Below, one piece after another: positions 7,615 to 16,076 of a stretch of 64,000 nucleotides of DNA. The notes beneath the pieces are model-generated. The model saw only the letters and a list, made by a program, of their open reading frames with translations, had not been told where the DNA came from and did no database searches. The stretch covers positions 310,001 through 374,000 of the forward strand of contig CAJUKZ010000001.1 in the NCBI GenBank assembly GCA_910586995.1, in the 5' to 3' direction. Every line of letters starts with the position of its first letter. Positions within the stretch are counted from its first letter, which is position 1. Position numbers and translations under genes: made by a program. This DNA comes from an uncultured Muribaculaceae bacterium (GTDB taxonomy: Bacteria; Bacteroidota; Bacteroidia; Bacteroidales; Muribaculaceae).

Positions 7615-8529
7615 TCATGTCACGCTCGGTTGGGAACTATGCCATAGGATTTCATCCTGCCAGTGCATTGGGAACCCCATAGCCGATAATACATTTACAT
7701 TTGGATACTTTGCAAGTAGAGATTTGAAACGTGAAGCAAACGTGTTCTGTGGATTGACGGTTTGAAGAAAATACAGCAGAATTGACATGATATAGTACAC
7801 CCGCTTTGTATCTGATGGAATGTTTATAAATGGCAGGTTTGTCCTGCGAGGTATTAGGGCATTGATACTCAGTTTCCGATTCCATAATCGGCTATGATGC
7901 GCGCAGATATTGCGTATATAAACGATTGAGTGCAACCACGATTCCATTACTGTATCAGTCAGGCCATAAATCTTAGCTAATTTTCTTCGTGCGTGTCCGG
8001 CGTTGAGACAACGGTACATCATGGATAGTGTGCCGAAAGAACTGACCTCGAATGTTATCCAGCTTGGCGGAAAAGTATTTGAATATCTGCGTTGAAAATC
8101 CACGATAGCATCATCATCGCTTCGGCGTAATTCGGCTTCTAAATTCGCGAGAAGCCCAGCGTGGCGCTTTTGATCTCTAAAATTTGCAGATTCCTCAAAC
8201 CAATATGTTCCGGATTCGTCGCCCATTATTAAAGAGAACTGTGTCCTGATGGAAACCTCGATTTTCTCCAGTTCAGAGCAAATCAATTTTCTTAGTTCAG
8301 AATCAAATTTATAAAGGGAATATGCATCGTCAAAACTTGCACCAGTCTTGAATAAACGGGAGCCAGATATCCTGAATGGTCTAAGGTAACTTTTCATTCT
8401 GAAAAGACTTATGTGTTCAAGGATATGTATCGATCTGTTTTTGTCGGAAAATTCAAGGCCTTCCGATTTAAGAAGTCTGATCTGTTCCAGTACTGAAATT
8501 TGAGGTTGGTTATATCTTGGACGTGCCAT
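7615..8529 (-). CDS. Abi_2 family (AbiD/AbiF-like) abortive-infection protein
   Basis: A 304-residue protein with the Abi_2 layout: an N-terminal SVLEQIRLLKSEGLEF segment, FRMKSYLRPFR near 43, YKFDSELRKLICSELEKIEV near 73-92, and a C-terminal YIRNICAHHSRLWNR near 205. The last segment is the HEPN Rx4-6H motif (R-N-I-C-A-H), the RNase site in HEPN toxins. Known family members block phage growth in lactococci; the role here is inferred. It stands alone among housekeeping genes, has its own promoter (8592-8622), and its sequence is visibly AT-richer than both neighbours, which suggests acquisition by transfer. Confidence 0.85.
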   Translation of the reverse strand: MARPRYNQPQISVLEQIRLLKSEGLEFSDKNRSIHILEHISLFRMKSYLRPFRISGSRLFKTGASFDDAYSLYKFDSELRKLICSELEKIEVSIRTQFSLIMGDESGTYWFEESANFRDQKRHAGLLANLEAELRRSDDDAIVDFQRRYSNTFPPSWITFEVSSFGTLSMMYRCLNAGHARRKLAKIYGLTDTVMESWLHSIVYIRNICAHHSRLWNRKLSINALIPRRTNLPFINIPSDTKRVYYIMSILLYFLQTVNPQNTFASRFKSLLAKYPNVNVLSAMGFPMHWQDEILWHSSQPSVT

Positions 8530-8591
8530 AAAAAAGAAAAACTTACCCTGAGCGCGCTGTTCTTACGGGAAGCGGGGTAAGTATGTTGCTG

Positions 8592-8622
8592 CAAATTTAA
8601 AGTTTTTATTTTATATGGCAAA
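8592..8622 (-). promoter_or_regulatory. Promoter of the Abi_2 gene
   Basis: On the minus strand: TTTG (8619-8622), 19 bases, TAAATTTG (8592-8599). The leader of about 55 nt contains CCCCGCTTCCCG and GCGCGCTCAGGG but no clear ribosome-binding site. Confidence 0.7.
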
Positions 8623-8637
8623 ATAATAAGGATGGTT

Positions 8638-9501
8638 TCATTTGATGTGGTGTCGGAAATCCTGTGCGATGAAACGGGCTACTGAATCGGTGTAGTTGGC
8701 ATCGGTTACGATGTCGGCTATTTCCTTGACCTGCGGCTGTGCGTTGCCCATGGCCACGGCTACATCGGCTGCCTCGAGCATGGGGATGTCGTTGAGGTTA
8801 TCGCCGAAGGCTACGGTGCGTTTTGCTCCGCATTCTTTTGCGAGCCGGCGCATGGCTGCGGCTTTGCTTACCCCGGGGGCGTATATCTCTATCAGTCCTG
8901 CTGAAGGGTCGAATATGTCCGGGTAGTGGCTCACGTAGCATCCGGTGCGGCCGGTCAGGTCATCGGCCGCAGCCTGTATCCGGTCTATCTCTCCCATGCC
9001 GAATATCAGCATTACCCTGTCGCTGCATCCGGGGGGCATGGGGGTGTCGAGGTAGAAGCGTTTGAGCGGCATGTCGGCGCGGGCGTCTACGAAGTTGCGT
9101 TCCATATGATTGAGAGCCTTGGCACTGTGGTATACCTCCAGTGCAAGTGGGCTTCCTGCGGGTGCGGTAGTGTATATGAATGGTGTGATGCCGTGGCGTG
9201 TCACGGTCTCTACCGCAAGTGAGGCGTCTGCACTGTCGAGTATGTGTGTCTGTATGAAGCGCCCCTGTTCGATTGACCATGTGGCTGCTCCTGTCATTAC
9301 AATGGCGGGCATGCTTATACCGGTGTGTCGCAGCAGCGGCACTACCGTGGCCGGTGTTCGGGCAGTGGCTACGGTTATCATTGCACCGCGGCTGCACAGA
9401 TCGGATATGATTGCGGCAGATGTGGGACTTACCAGACTGTCTGTTCCGAGCAGTGTGCCGTCGAGATCGCTCACGTATAGGGTGTCTGTGTTTGGCATCA
9501 T
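8638..9501 (-). CDS. HAD hydrolase, Cof-type phosphatase
   Basis: A 287-residue protein from the chosen ATG at 9501 (MMPNTDT). An earlier in-frame TTG at 9522 lies inside the predicted -7 box (9520-9527), so it is very unlikely to be used. HAD motif I is VSDLDGTLLG, where the first Asp is the phospho-acceptor. Motif II is TVATART, and motif IV is FGDNLNDIPMLEAADVAVAMGNA, the signature of the Cof/YbiV-type IIB subfamily. Such enzymes dephosphorylate sugar phosphates or cofactors such as pyridoxal phosphate; the substrate cannot be predicted. It appears to be a single-gene unit. Confidence 0.92.
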   Translation of the reverse strand: MMPNTDTLYVSDLDGTLLGTDSLVSPTSAAIISDLCSRGAMITVATARTPATVVPLLRHTGISMPAIVMTGAATWSIEQGRFIQTHILDSADASLAVETVTRHGITPFIYTTAPAGSPLALEVYHSAKALNHMERNFVDARADMPLKRFYLDTPMPPGCSDRVMLIFGMGEIDRIQAAADDLTGRTGCYVSHYPDIFDPSAGLIEIYAPGVSKAAAMRRLAKECGAKRTVAFGDNLNDIPMLEAADVAVAMGNAQPQVKEIADIVTDANYTDSVARFIAQDFRHHIK

Positions 9502-9519
9502 CTTACGGTCTTTTGTTTG

Positions 9520-9527
9520 CAAAAGTA
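9520..9527 (-). promoter_or_regulatory. -7 box of the HAD gene
   Basis: TACTTTTG on the minus strand, 19 bases before the ATG at 9501. It implies a leader of only about 12 nt and excludes the upstream TTG as start. Confidence 0.55.
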
Positions 9528-9550
9528 GATAAAGTGCAGATAAAAAGCAA

Positions 9551-9581
9551 CCCCTCCGCCGTTTTGTAGGGGGCGGAGGGG
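9551..9581 (-). terminator. Terminator of susCD
   Basis: CCCCTCCGCC (9551-9560) pairs with GGCGGAGGGG (9572-9581). On the minus strand it is followed by TTGCTTTTTA. It lies 27 bases after the SusD stop at 9608. Confidence 0.85.
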
Positions 9582-9607
9582 TGTCTTAGGTTCAGGGGTG
9601 TGTCTCC

Positions 9608-11296
9608 TTAACGTTTGAGATTAGGATTCTTTTCTGTTTCCTTCGGCGGATACATCATGTAGATGGAGTTTTCTCCGCGCCAGGGGGCTGTGACTTTCAT
9701 GTTCTCTGCCACAACGACGTCTTCTTTGGTTGTGTAGGTGAATGGTTGACCGTTGAGATCCTGGGATTGGGTAAGAGTTCCGGCTGGAACGAGTACTGTG
9801 GTCTGAGGTCCGGTACGGTATTTCCAAGCTTCTTCAAGACGGTTCATGCGGAACTCGTCGGAACGGCGTGTGACCAGTGCGCATGCGTAGCCTGCTACTT
9901 CGAAGCCATGTTCGCGGTAAGCAGCCTCGGCAAGATCTGAATTATCCACATTAGCAGGATTCTCGTATGCGCGTGCCTGTACTTTCTTCAGCTCGTTGAG
10001 AGCTTCAGAGGTGTACTTGCCGGAGCGGGCTGCTGATTCGGCAAACCAGCAGATCACCTCTGAGTAGCGGATGAGCTGGTGAGTCTTGTCGATGCACATA
10101 CCTCCCCAGAACGGCGCCTTATAGTCGTACGGTGCAGCAGCAGCAGAACCGGCGTTTGCGTTCACGGTGAATGCAACAAACATCGGGCGATAGTCGCCGA
10201 CAACAGCATTTGAGCCGTTGTATTTCTCACCGTCGACAGTAGCCCACCAGTCCACGGTATTGCCTTCGGCAGTGAGTTGTTTTTTAGCATATACGTAGTC
10301 TTTGCGTGGTCCTTCGGGGAAGATGGACCAATAGTAGCGTTCGGCCAGGAAGTCGCCCCATCCCTGGAGTGTCGAGAGTTGGTGGCAGCTTGACAACTGA
10401 GAGTCGTTGTTGCTCCAGCCGCCGGGAGTCGACTTGAACACCATACCAAGCAGGCATTCGGATGAGTAATTGTTGCCGTAGCTATATACATCAGCCCAGT
10501 CGCTGCACAAGCTGTTGGGATACTTGCCGTTGTTCACACCGTCCACGACTTCCTTGGCCTTGTCGGCTGCGAGTCCGTAGTATTCGGCTTTGTTGAGCGG
10601 ATAGCCCGCCATGTTCATGTACACGGCAGCAAGTGTCGCTTTGACAGCCTGTTCGGAGACGAATACGTTCATGCTGCCCATGCGCTTGTGGCCGTCGCTG
10701 TACTGCACGGGAAGATTGCAACCCTCCGCTGCTATCAGGTCTTTCACAATGAATGAATATACGTCTTCGACCGAGGAGGGTACGGTAGCGTTATTGTCGG
10801 GAGTGTTGTGCTCGTTGATGGGGAGAGGACCGTAAAGACGCACAAGCTGGAAGTATGCGTAGGCACGCCAGAAATATGCCTGTCCCATAGCCTCGTTGAT
10901 GGCTTCCTGCGAAACGGGTGTCGTGGCGGCATTGTCGATCAGCAGGTTCGCAGCCTGAATGATATTGTAGGCCCACTTCCACGACCATTCGAGACCTTTT
11001 GTGTCGGAGGGATCTTCGAAAGCGTCTGCCGAGAGATATGCCTGTTTGTTTGATCCTGTGGTGGAGGTGAGGTCGTCGCCCTGGCACTGGGGGATCATCG
11101 GGTTGGAGTTGCACTGCGACTGCTGCACTTGATAGTAGAGGGCGTTGACAGACGCATCGAGGCTTTTCTGTGAGTCGAAGAAGCCGGTGGGTGTTACCTT
11201 GCCTTTGGGGTGTTCCTCAAGGAAGTCGCTGCATGATGTGGTGGCCAATGCCACGGCAGCGAGTGCTATTGCTGGAATTATATGTTTTGTCTTCAT
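9608..11296 (-). CDS. SusD/RagB-like surface glycan- or nutrient-binding lipoprotein
   Basis: A 562-residue protein. The lipoprotein signal ends in ATTSC with Cys22, followed by SDFLEEHPKGKVTPTGFF, the standard SusD opening. TPR-like helices follow (QAYFWRAYAYFQLVRLYGPLPI near 140-160, typical of the family). The C-terminal SusD domain includes REHGFEVAGYACALVTRRSDEFR and ends in YPPKETEKNPNLKR. SusD proteins sit on the cell surface as a lid over their SusC transporter. The partner is the next gene upstream, 15 bases away. No glycanase, sulfatase, protease or regulator is attached to the pair, so the substrate is unknown. Confidence 0.96.
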   Translation of the reverse strand: MKTKHIIPAIALAAVALATTSCSDFLEEHPKGKVTPTGFFDSQKSLDASVNALYYQVQQSQCNSNPMIPQCQGDDLTSTTGSNKQAYLSADAFEDPSDTKGLEWSWKWAYNIIQAANLLIDNAATTPVSQEAINEAMGQAYFWRAYAYFQLVRLYGPLPINEHNTPDNNATVPSSVEDVYSFIVKDLIAAEGCNLPVQYSDGHKRMGSMNVFVSEQAVKATLAAVYMNMAGYPLNKAEYYGLAADKAKEVVDGVNNGKYPNSLCSDWADVYSYGNNYSSECLLGMVFKSTPGGWSNNDSQLSSCHQLSTLQGWGDFLAERYYWSIFPEGPRKDYVYAKKQLTAEGNTVDWWATVDGEKYNGSNAVVGDYRPMFVAFTVNANAGSAAAAPYDYKAPFWGGMCIDKTHQLIRYSEVICWFAESAARSGKYTSEALNELKKVQARAYENPANVDNSDLAEAAYREHGFEVAGYACALVTRRSDEFRMNRLEEAWKYRTGPQTTVLVPAGTLTQSQDLNGQPFTYTTKEDVVVAENMKVTAPWRGENSIYMMYPPKETEKNPNLKR

Positions 11297-11311
11297 GTTC
11301 GTGTGCGTGGT

Positions 11312-14300
11312 TTAGAATGTGAAGCGTGCGCCGAAAGTGTAGGTGCGCGGAGTGGGAGATGTGCCGGTATCGACACCTTGTGCCCATGCGTAGCTGTCGC
11401 TGAATGAGAAGCTTGCCGGGTTGCCGCCTTTATAGCTTGTGATTGTGAACAGGTTCTGGATGCTGAACGACAGGCGTATGTCGGCGAATTTGGTAACTGA
11501 CTTCAGCAGATCATAGCTCAGGGTTATGTTCTCAAGACGGAAATAGTCGGCGCTTTCAACCCACTTGGAGCTGTTGCCGATGGCGAAGTTGTTGTCGACG
11601 CGCGGATCGGGCATGGTTGTGCCTATGCCGTTGAAGCCATCGGGCGATGTGATGAAGCGAGAGTTTCCGGTCATTGTATTCATGGCGTAGCGCAGTGCGT
11701 TGATGCGTTTTGCTCCGAATGCGCCGTTGAAGAACATATTCAGACTCCAGTTCTTCCAGTTCACGGTGTTGTTCCATCCGAGGGTGAAGGTCGGGTTGCT
11801 CTTGCCGAGGATCACACGGTCGGTGGATTGGGGTGAGCGTGTCACGCTGCCGTCTGCGGCATAATATGTGTCGTAGCCGTCGGCATCAATCCCTGCCCAC
11901 TGGTATCCATAGAGGGCGCCGATTGGCTGTCCTTCCATTACCACGCAGGCGTCTTCGACGATCGACTGCATTGAGCCTGAGTAGAGCACGGGTACTTGCT
12001 CGGTCATTCTGGTGACTTTGTTCTTCAGGTAAGATCCGTTGATCGTGGTGCTCCAGTTCCATCCGTTGGCGTTCTGCAGGATGTTGGCTGTGATGGACAT
12101 GTCGAAACCGGTGTTGCGTACGTTGCCGGCGTTGACCCAGTAGGACGATCCACCGAGATAGTCGGCGAGAGTAGTCTTCAGAAGGGCGTCCGATGTGCGC
12201 TTGTAGTACCAGTCGAGGCTTACGTCGATGCGTTCGTTGAGGAAGCTCAGGTCAAGACCTACGTCCACCTGCTTTGTCTTCTCCCACTTGAGATCGGGTG
12301 CTCCGACCTGATTGGCCCAGAATCCGGTCAGACCGTTGGCTGAACCGTAGAAGGTCGTTGTCTGGCTCATGAGTGCGAGCGTCTCGAACGGGTTGATGTC
12401 CTGGTTGCCGATGACGCCGAAGCTGGCACGCAGTTTCGCTGTGGTGAGCACGGGCTTGATTGGCTCGAAGAAGCGTTCGTTGGACATTGTCCATGCTGCG
12501 GCGATCGAGGGGAAGTAGCTCCATTTGTGGTTAGGTAGCTTTGACGAACCGTCGGCACGGAATGTTCCGGTAAGCATGTAGCGGTTGTCGTAGTTGTAGA
12601 TAGCGCGTGCCACGGCTGAGAGCAGCGACCATTCGCTATAGCTGTTGCCCGTAGCTCCGTCGGTCTTGTCGAATGATCCGGCGCTGCCGAGATTCCACCA
12701 ACCCACGACTTCGGTCGGGAAGTTTACACCTTTGAGGTTGAGTCCGCGTGCTGTGTAGCGGGTGGCTTCCCAGACTGCTGTGGCAGTAAGGTTGTGCTTC
12801 TCGTTGAAGGTGTTTATGTATGTGAGGTTGTTGGACGATTGGATGAGCCAGCGGTTGTTGTTGGAGTTGGAGGCTGCGCTTGTGGTAGTCGAAGACTCCT
12901 TGGTGCTGGTGAACCAGTATCCTTGGTAGTTGTTGTAGTCGAGTCCGTTGCTTGAAGTGAAAGTAAGTCCCGGGCAGATGTTGAATCTGAGGTCCACATG
13001 GCCGTTGAGTACATCGCGGCGGCGTTCCGACGGAGCTTTCAGTACACCGACGGCGTTGTTCTGGATAGTACAGTACGGGTCGCGGTTATATACTCCGTTC
13101 GCGTCCATCATCTCCATTGTGGGCGATGAATTGTAACCGATCCACAGAGGGTTGTATCCGCCAAGAGAGAGTCCTCCGATGCCTTTGCCTACGCCGTGGG
13201 ATGCATTCACGTCCACTGAAAGGTTGAACCAGTCGTAGATCTGTGAGCTGACTGAGGCTCTTGCTGAATAGCGCTGGTAGCTGCTTTCGCGTATGATGCC
13301 GTCGTGGCGCATGTAGGCGCCGGATACGTATAGCTGTGTCTTTTCAGAACCTTTGGTGACAACGACTTTGTAGTTCTGCACTGTGCCGGTACGGAACATT
13401 TCATCTTTCCAGTCGATGCCCGGATTTGTGCCGTCGAGGTATGGCTGCAGGGTGGTTGCGCTCTGGCCACCGAAGTCCACGAGATAGCGTGCATATTCCT
13501 TAGTGCCTATAGTGCTGGGGAGGTTTGTGGCTTGAGACAGGCCGAATGATGCGTCGAGCACAACTTTCGTTTCACCCGCATTACCGTGTTTTGTGGTGAT
13601 GATTACCACGCCGTTAGCACCGCGGCTACCGTAGATGGCTGTTGATGAGGCGTCCTTTAGAATCTGCATCGATGCAATATCCTCGGGATTGATGCCGTCG
13701 AGGCCTGATTCGCGTACGAGTCCGTCGACTACGTAGAGTGGATCATTGCTCTTGTTGATTGAGTTTGCGCCGCGGATGCGTATGCGTACTGTTCCGCCGG
13801 GCAGTCCGTCGCTTACAATGTTTACGCCGGAAACGCGTCCCTGCAAGGCGTCAGATACCTGGGTGATCGGCTGTGCTGAGAATTGCTTGTTGTCAAGCAC
13901 TGATACCGAGCCGGCAAGGTCGGCCTTGCGCACTACACCGTAGCCCACTACCACGAGTTCGTCGAGCGATTCGCTGTTGGGCTCGAGCGAGATGTCCAGG
14001 TGTGTGCGTCCGCTGACATCTACTGTAGTGGTTTTGAAACCTACATAGGAGAAAGTGAGTTTTCCCGAAGCAGGCACGGACAATGTGTAGCGGCCGTCAA
14101 TGTCGGTCGTAGTTCCCTGCTTGCGGTTGGCGGCGTTGTAGACGCTGACGCCGATGAGTGGTTCTCCTGCATCGTCTTTCACGATACCTGTGACTTGGAT
14201 TGTCTGTTGGGCTACGCTCTCCTGAGCCGTGGCCACGGTAGTCCCGTTGGCTGCCGCAACGGGACTACATAACAGTATACCTGCTGCCAATGGCAATGCG

Positions 14301-14332
14301 AGGCACTGGAGTCTTCTCTTCCTTTCTTTCAT
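11312..14332 (-). CDS. SusC/RagA-like TonB-dependent outer-membrane transporter
   Basis: A 1006-residue protein. After a signal peptide (about 1-28) comes a carboxypeptidase-D-like regulatory domain (VTGIVKDDAGEPLIGVSV to about 115). The TonB box region is DELVVVGYGVVRKADLAGSV and the plug reads LQGRVSGVNIVSDGLPGG to GSRGANGVVIITTKHG. The 22-strand barrel follows and ends FGARFTF, with the terminal Phe expected for outer-membrane insertion. It imports a ligand captured together with the downstream SusD. The pair forms one transcription unit ending at the terminator 9551-9581. The 14333-14530 upstream region shows no clear TAnnTTTG box, so control may need an activator. Confidence 0.96.
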   Translation of the reverse strand: MKERKRRLQCLALPLAAGILLCSPVAAANGTTVATAQESVAQQTIQVTGIVKDDAGEPLIGVSVYNAANRKQGTTTDIDGRYTLSVPASGKLTFSYVGFKTTTVDVSGRTHLDISLEPNSESLDELVVVGYGVVRKADLAGSVSVLDNKQFSAQPITQVSDALQGRVSGVNIVSDGLPGGTVRIRIRGANSINKSNDPLYVVDGLVRESGLDGINPEDIASMQILKDASSTAIYGSRGANGVVIITTKHGNAGETKVVLDASFGLSQATNLPSTIGTKEYARYLVDFGGQSATTLQPYLDGTNPGIDWKDEMFRTGTVQNYKVVVTKGSEKTQLYVSGAYMRHDGIIRESSYQRYSARASVSSQIYDWFNLSVDVNASHGVGKGIGGLSLGGYNPLWIGYNSSPTMEMMDANGVYNRDPYCTIQNNAVGVLKAPSERRRDVLNGHVDLRFNICPGLTFTSSNGLDYNNYQGYWFTSTKESSTTTSAASNSNNNRWLIQSSNNLTYINTFNEKHNLTATAVWEATRYTARGLNLKGVNFPTEVVGWWNLGSAGSFDKTDGATGNSYSEWSLLSAVARAIYNYDNRYMLTGTFRADGSSKLPNHKWSYFPSIAAAWTMSNERFFEPIKPVLTTAKLRASFGVIGNQDINPFETLALMSQTTTFYGSANGLTGFWANQVGAPDLKWEKTKQVDVGLDLSFLNERIDVSLDWYYKRTSDALLKTTLADYLGGSSYWVNAGNVRNTGFDMSITANILQNANGWNWSTTINGSYLKNKVTRMTEQVPVLYSGSMQSIVEDACVVMEGQPIGALYGYQWAGIDADGYDTYYAADGSVTRSPQSTDRVILGKSNPTFTLGWNNTVNWKNWSLNMFFNGAFGAKRINALRYAMNTMTGNSRFITSPDGFNGIGTTMPDPRVDNNFAIGNSSKWVESADYFRLENITLSYDLLKSVTKFADIRLSFSIQNLFTITSYKGGNPASFSFSDSYAWAQGVDTGTSPTPRTYTFGARFTF

Positions 14333-14530
14333 TGTGAAAATGATTTAAGGTAATGGTTGGGTTATTGAAAAATTTGATTGATAATGTGAGCTTTCTGATG
14401 TTCAATACATTAGGATGGGGGAGGAGAGCACGTATCCTTACTGAACCGATAATAATAACAACCCTTTTGAAATATGGTTCAGAAAAATTGTTGATTTTTT
14501 TATAAAATTCAGATAATTCGGATTGAGAGC

Positions 14531-14571
14531 AGCAAAGGGTACTTGCACCTGTGAGGCAAGTACCCTTTGCT
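14531..14571 (-). terminator. Hairpin at the end of the glycogen operon
   Basis: AGCAAAGGGTACTTGC (14531-14546) pairs perfectly with GCAAGTACCCTTTGCT (14556-14571), a 16-bp stem and nine-base loop. It lies 30 bases after the GH57 stop. There is no T-run, so this is a stem-only terminator by position. Confidence 0.65.
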
Positions 14572-14600
14572 CCGGTATTGTTTTATAGAGATAAGTCCGA

Positions 14601-16019
14601 TTACTCGGCTTTCTTAGTCTTGGTTTTCCTTGCGGTCGTTTTTCTGGCAGTTTTCTTCTCGGCCTTTGGCTCGGATTTGTCTGCAGAGGCTTTCTCACGC
14701 AGAAGGTGTTCTTCGTTGTAGTGTTCGATATTCTGTCGCATAGAGGTCACTTCCTTGTTGAGTGTCTCTATCTCGCGCGCCTGGTTGCGTATTGTTGTAA
14801 GCAGCGAGTTCAGTTCCTCGTTCTCGATCGAGAGGGGATATTGTTCTTCCACGCGGACAATGAAGTCGGCAAGCACGTTCATGTAGTTGGTAAATGCCTG
14901 GAACGGTGTCTCGTACGGGCTGAAATGACTGTGTACTTCGCCATCGGCAAGATGCTTTGTCGACATGTAGAACAGATGGTCTGATGCCTGAAGATAGTTC
15001 CAGTCCTGCTTCAGACGACGGTCTTCGCACAGACGTACACGCTCGGCCACAGAATAGAGCTTATTGAAAGCTTCGTTCTGCAGCTTGTTGCCGAGCCATG
15101 CCGAAGTGTCTCGGGCTTCGTCGGCCCAGCTTATGGGAGTAGGAATGGAGAGTTCGCCTACGGGTTTCAGTTTGGCTATCACTTCGGAGGGTGTGCAGAA
15201 TTCTATGCCACGTTCGGCTGCGAAGCGGGGCAGGGCAGCCAGGAACTGAAGTATGCCGGTCTGCTGCGACTGCAGTTCGCCGAATGTTTCGAGGCCCATC
15301 GATAGGTTCACGACCTGTTCCTCCTTGGGAGTGTTGGCGATCCAGTCGATGTATTTGTCTGCTGTCAGGGGATATGCGTCCCATGATGTATCGCCGAAAC
15401 GGAAGGAGATGTCGTCGCTTAGTTTGGCGTTCTTGAGCAATATCTTGAGCTTTGGAGCGGTTGCTGCTGCATATACGTAGTTGGGCGATTTCCAACCGAG
15501 GATATGCTTTGCGCCTTCGGTTATGACGCCTTTATATCCCATAGAATACACTACGGGAGCTATATCGTCGGAGTAGATAAGCTCGGTGTTGCGGAATACC
15601 TTTGGCTTGACACCGAACAAAGTGTTGAGCTTTTCGTCGTGGGCACGTACCTGCTCTACGAATTCCTCTGTGTCTGTCAGAGATGCCAGGGAGTGTGCGT
15701 ATGTTTCAGCAAGGAATTCCACTTTGCCTGTGTCGGCCAGGCGCTTAAGCAGGTCAATGAACTCGGGTACATGCTGTTCGAACTGTTCGATGGCTGTGCC
15801 GGTGATTGATATTGCGCAGCGGAAAGCACCTTTGCTTTCCTCGATCATCTTGAGCAATGTCTGAGCGGCTGGTATGTAGGCTCGTTCGGCGATGCGTGTG
15901 ATTATGTCTTCGTTCAGGAAATCGTCATAATAGTAGTGGTCATTGCCTATGTCGAAGAAGCGGTAGCGTTTGAGGCGTACGGGCTGGTGTATCTGGAAAT
16001 AAAAGCTGATTGCCTTCAT
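14601..16019 (-). CDS. GH57 alpha-amylase/glucanotransferase-family protein
   Basis: A 472-residue protein. Residues 1-300 carry GH57 marks: FYFQIHQPVRLKRYRFF at the N-terminus (the HQP motif), SITGTAIEQFEQ, VFRNTELIYSDDI, GYKGVITEGAKHILGW and RFGDTSWDAY. GH57 enzymes cut or transfer alpha-1,4-glucan chains. Here the place next to a GT4 synthase-like enzyme and a debranching enzyme points to glycogen turnover in the cytoplasm; no signal peptide is present. From about residue 400 a coiled coil (NQAREIETLNKEVTSMRQNI) leads to a tail of about 30 residues made largely of Lys, Ala, Thr and Arg, unusual for an amylase. Last gene of the operon. Confidence 0.9.
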   Translation of the reverse strand: MKAISFYFQIHQPVRLKRYRFFDIGNDHYYYDDFLNEDIITRIAERAYIPAAQTLLKMIEESKGAFRCAISITGTAIEQFEQHVPEFIDLLKRLADTGKVEFLAETYAHSLASLTDTEEFVEQVRAHDEKLNTLFGVKPKVFRNTELIYSDDIAPVVYSMGYKGVITEGAKHILGWKSPNYVYAAATAPKLKILLKNAKLSDDISFRFGDTSWDAYPLTADKYIDWIANTPKEEQVVNLSMGLETFGELQSQQTGILQFLAALPRFAAERGIEFCTPSEVIAKLKPVGELSIPTPISWADEARDTSAWLGNKLQNEAFNKLYSVAERVRLCEDRRLKQDWNYLQASDHLFYMSTKHLADGEVHSHFSPYETPFQAFTNYMNVLADFIVRVEEQYPLSIENEELNSLLTTIRNQAREIETLNKEVTSMRQNIEHYNEEHLLREKASADKSEPKAEKKTARKTTARKTKTKKAE

Positions 16020-16076
16020 ATTGCTTGTGTTTAATGTATGGGAGTTGTGTTGATTACGGTTTTGGAAAGGGTAGGC

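Noticed and set aside
14438..14600. Possible small gene after the GH57 stop
   Set aside because: The frame overlaps the GH57 3' end and runs through the terminator hairpin; it looks like a shadow with an AT-rich end.
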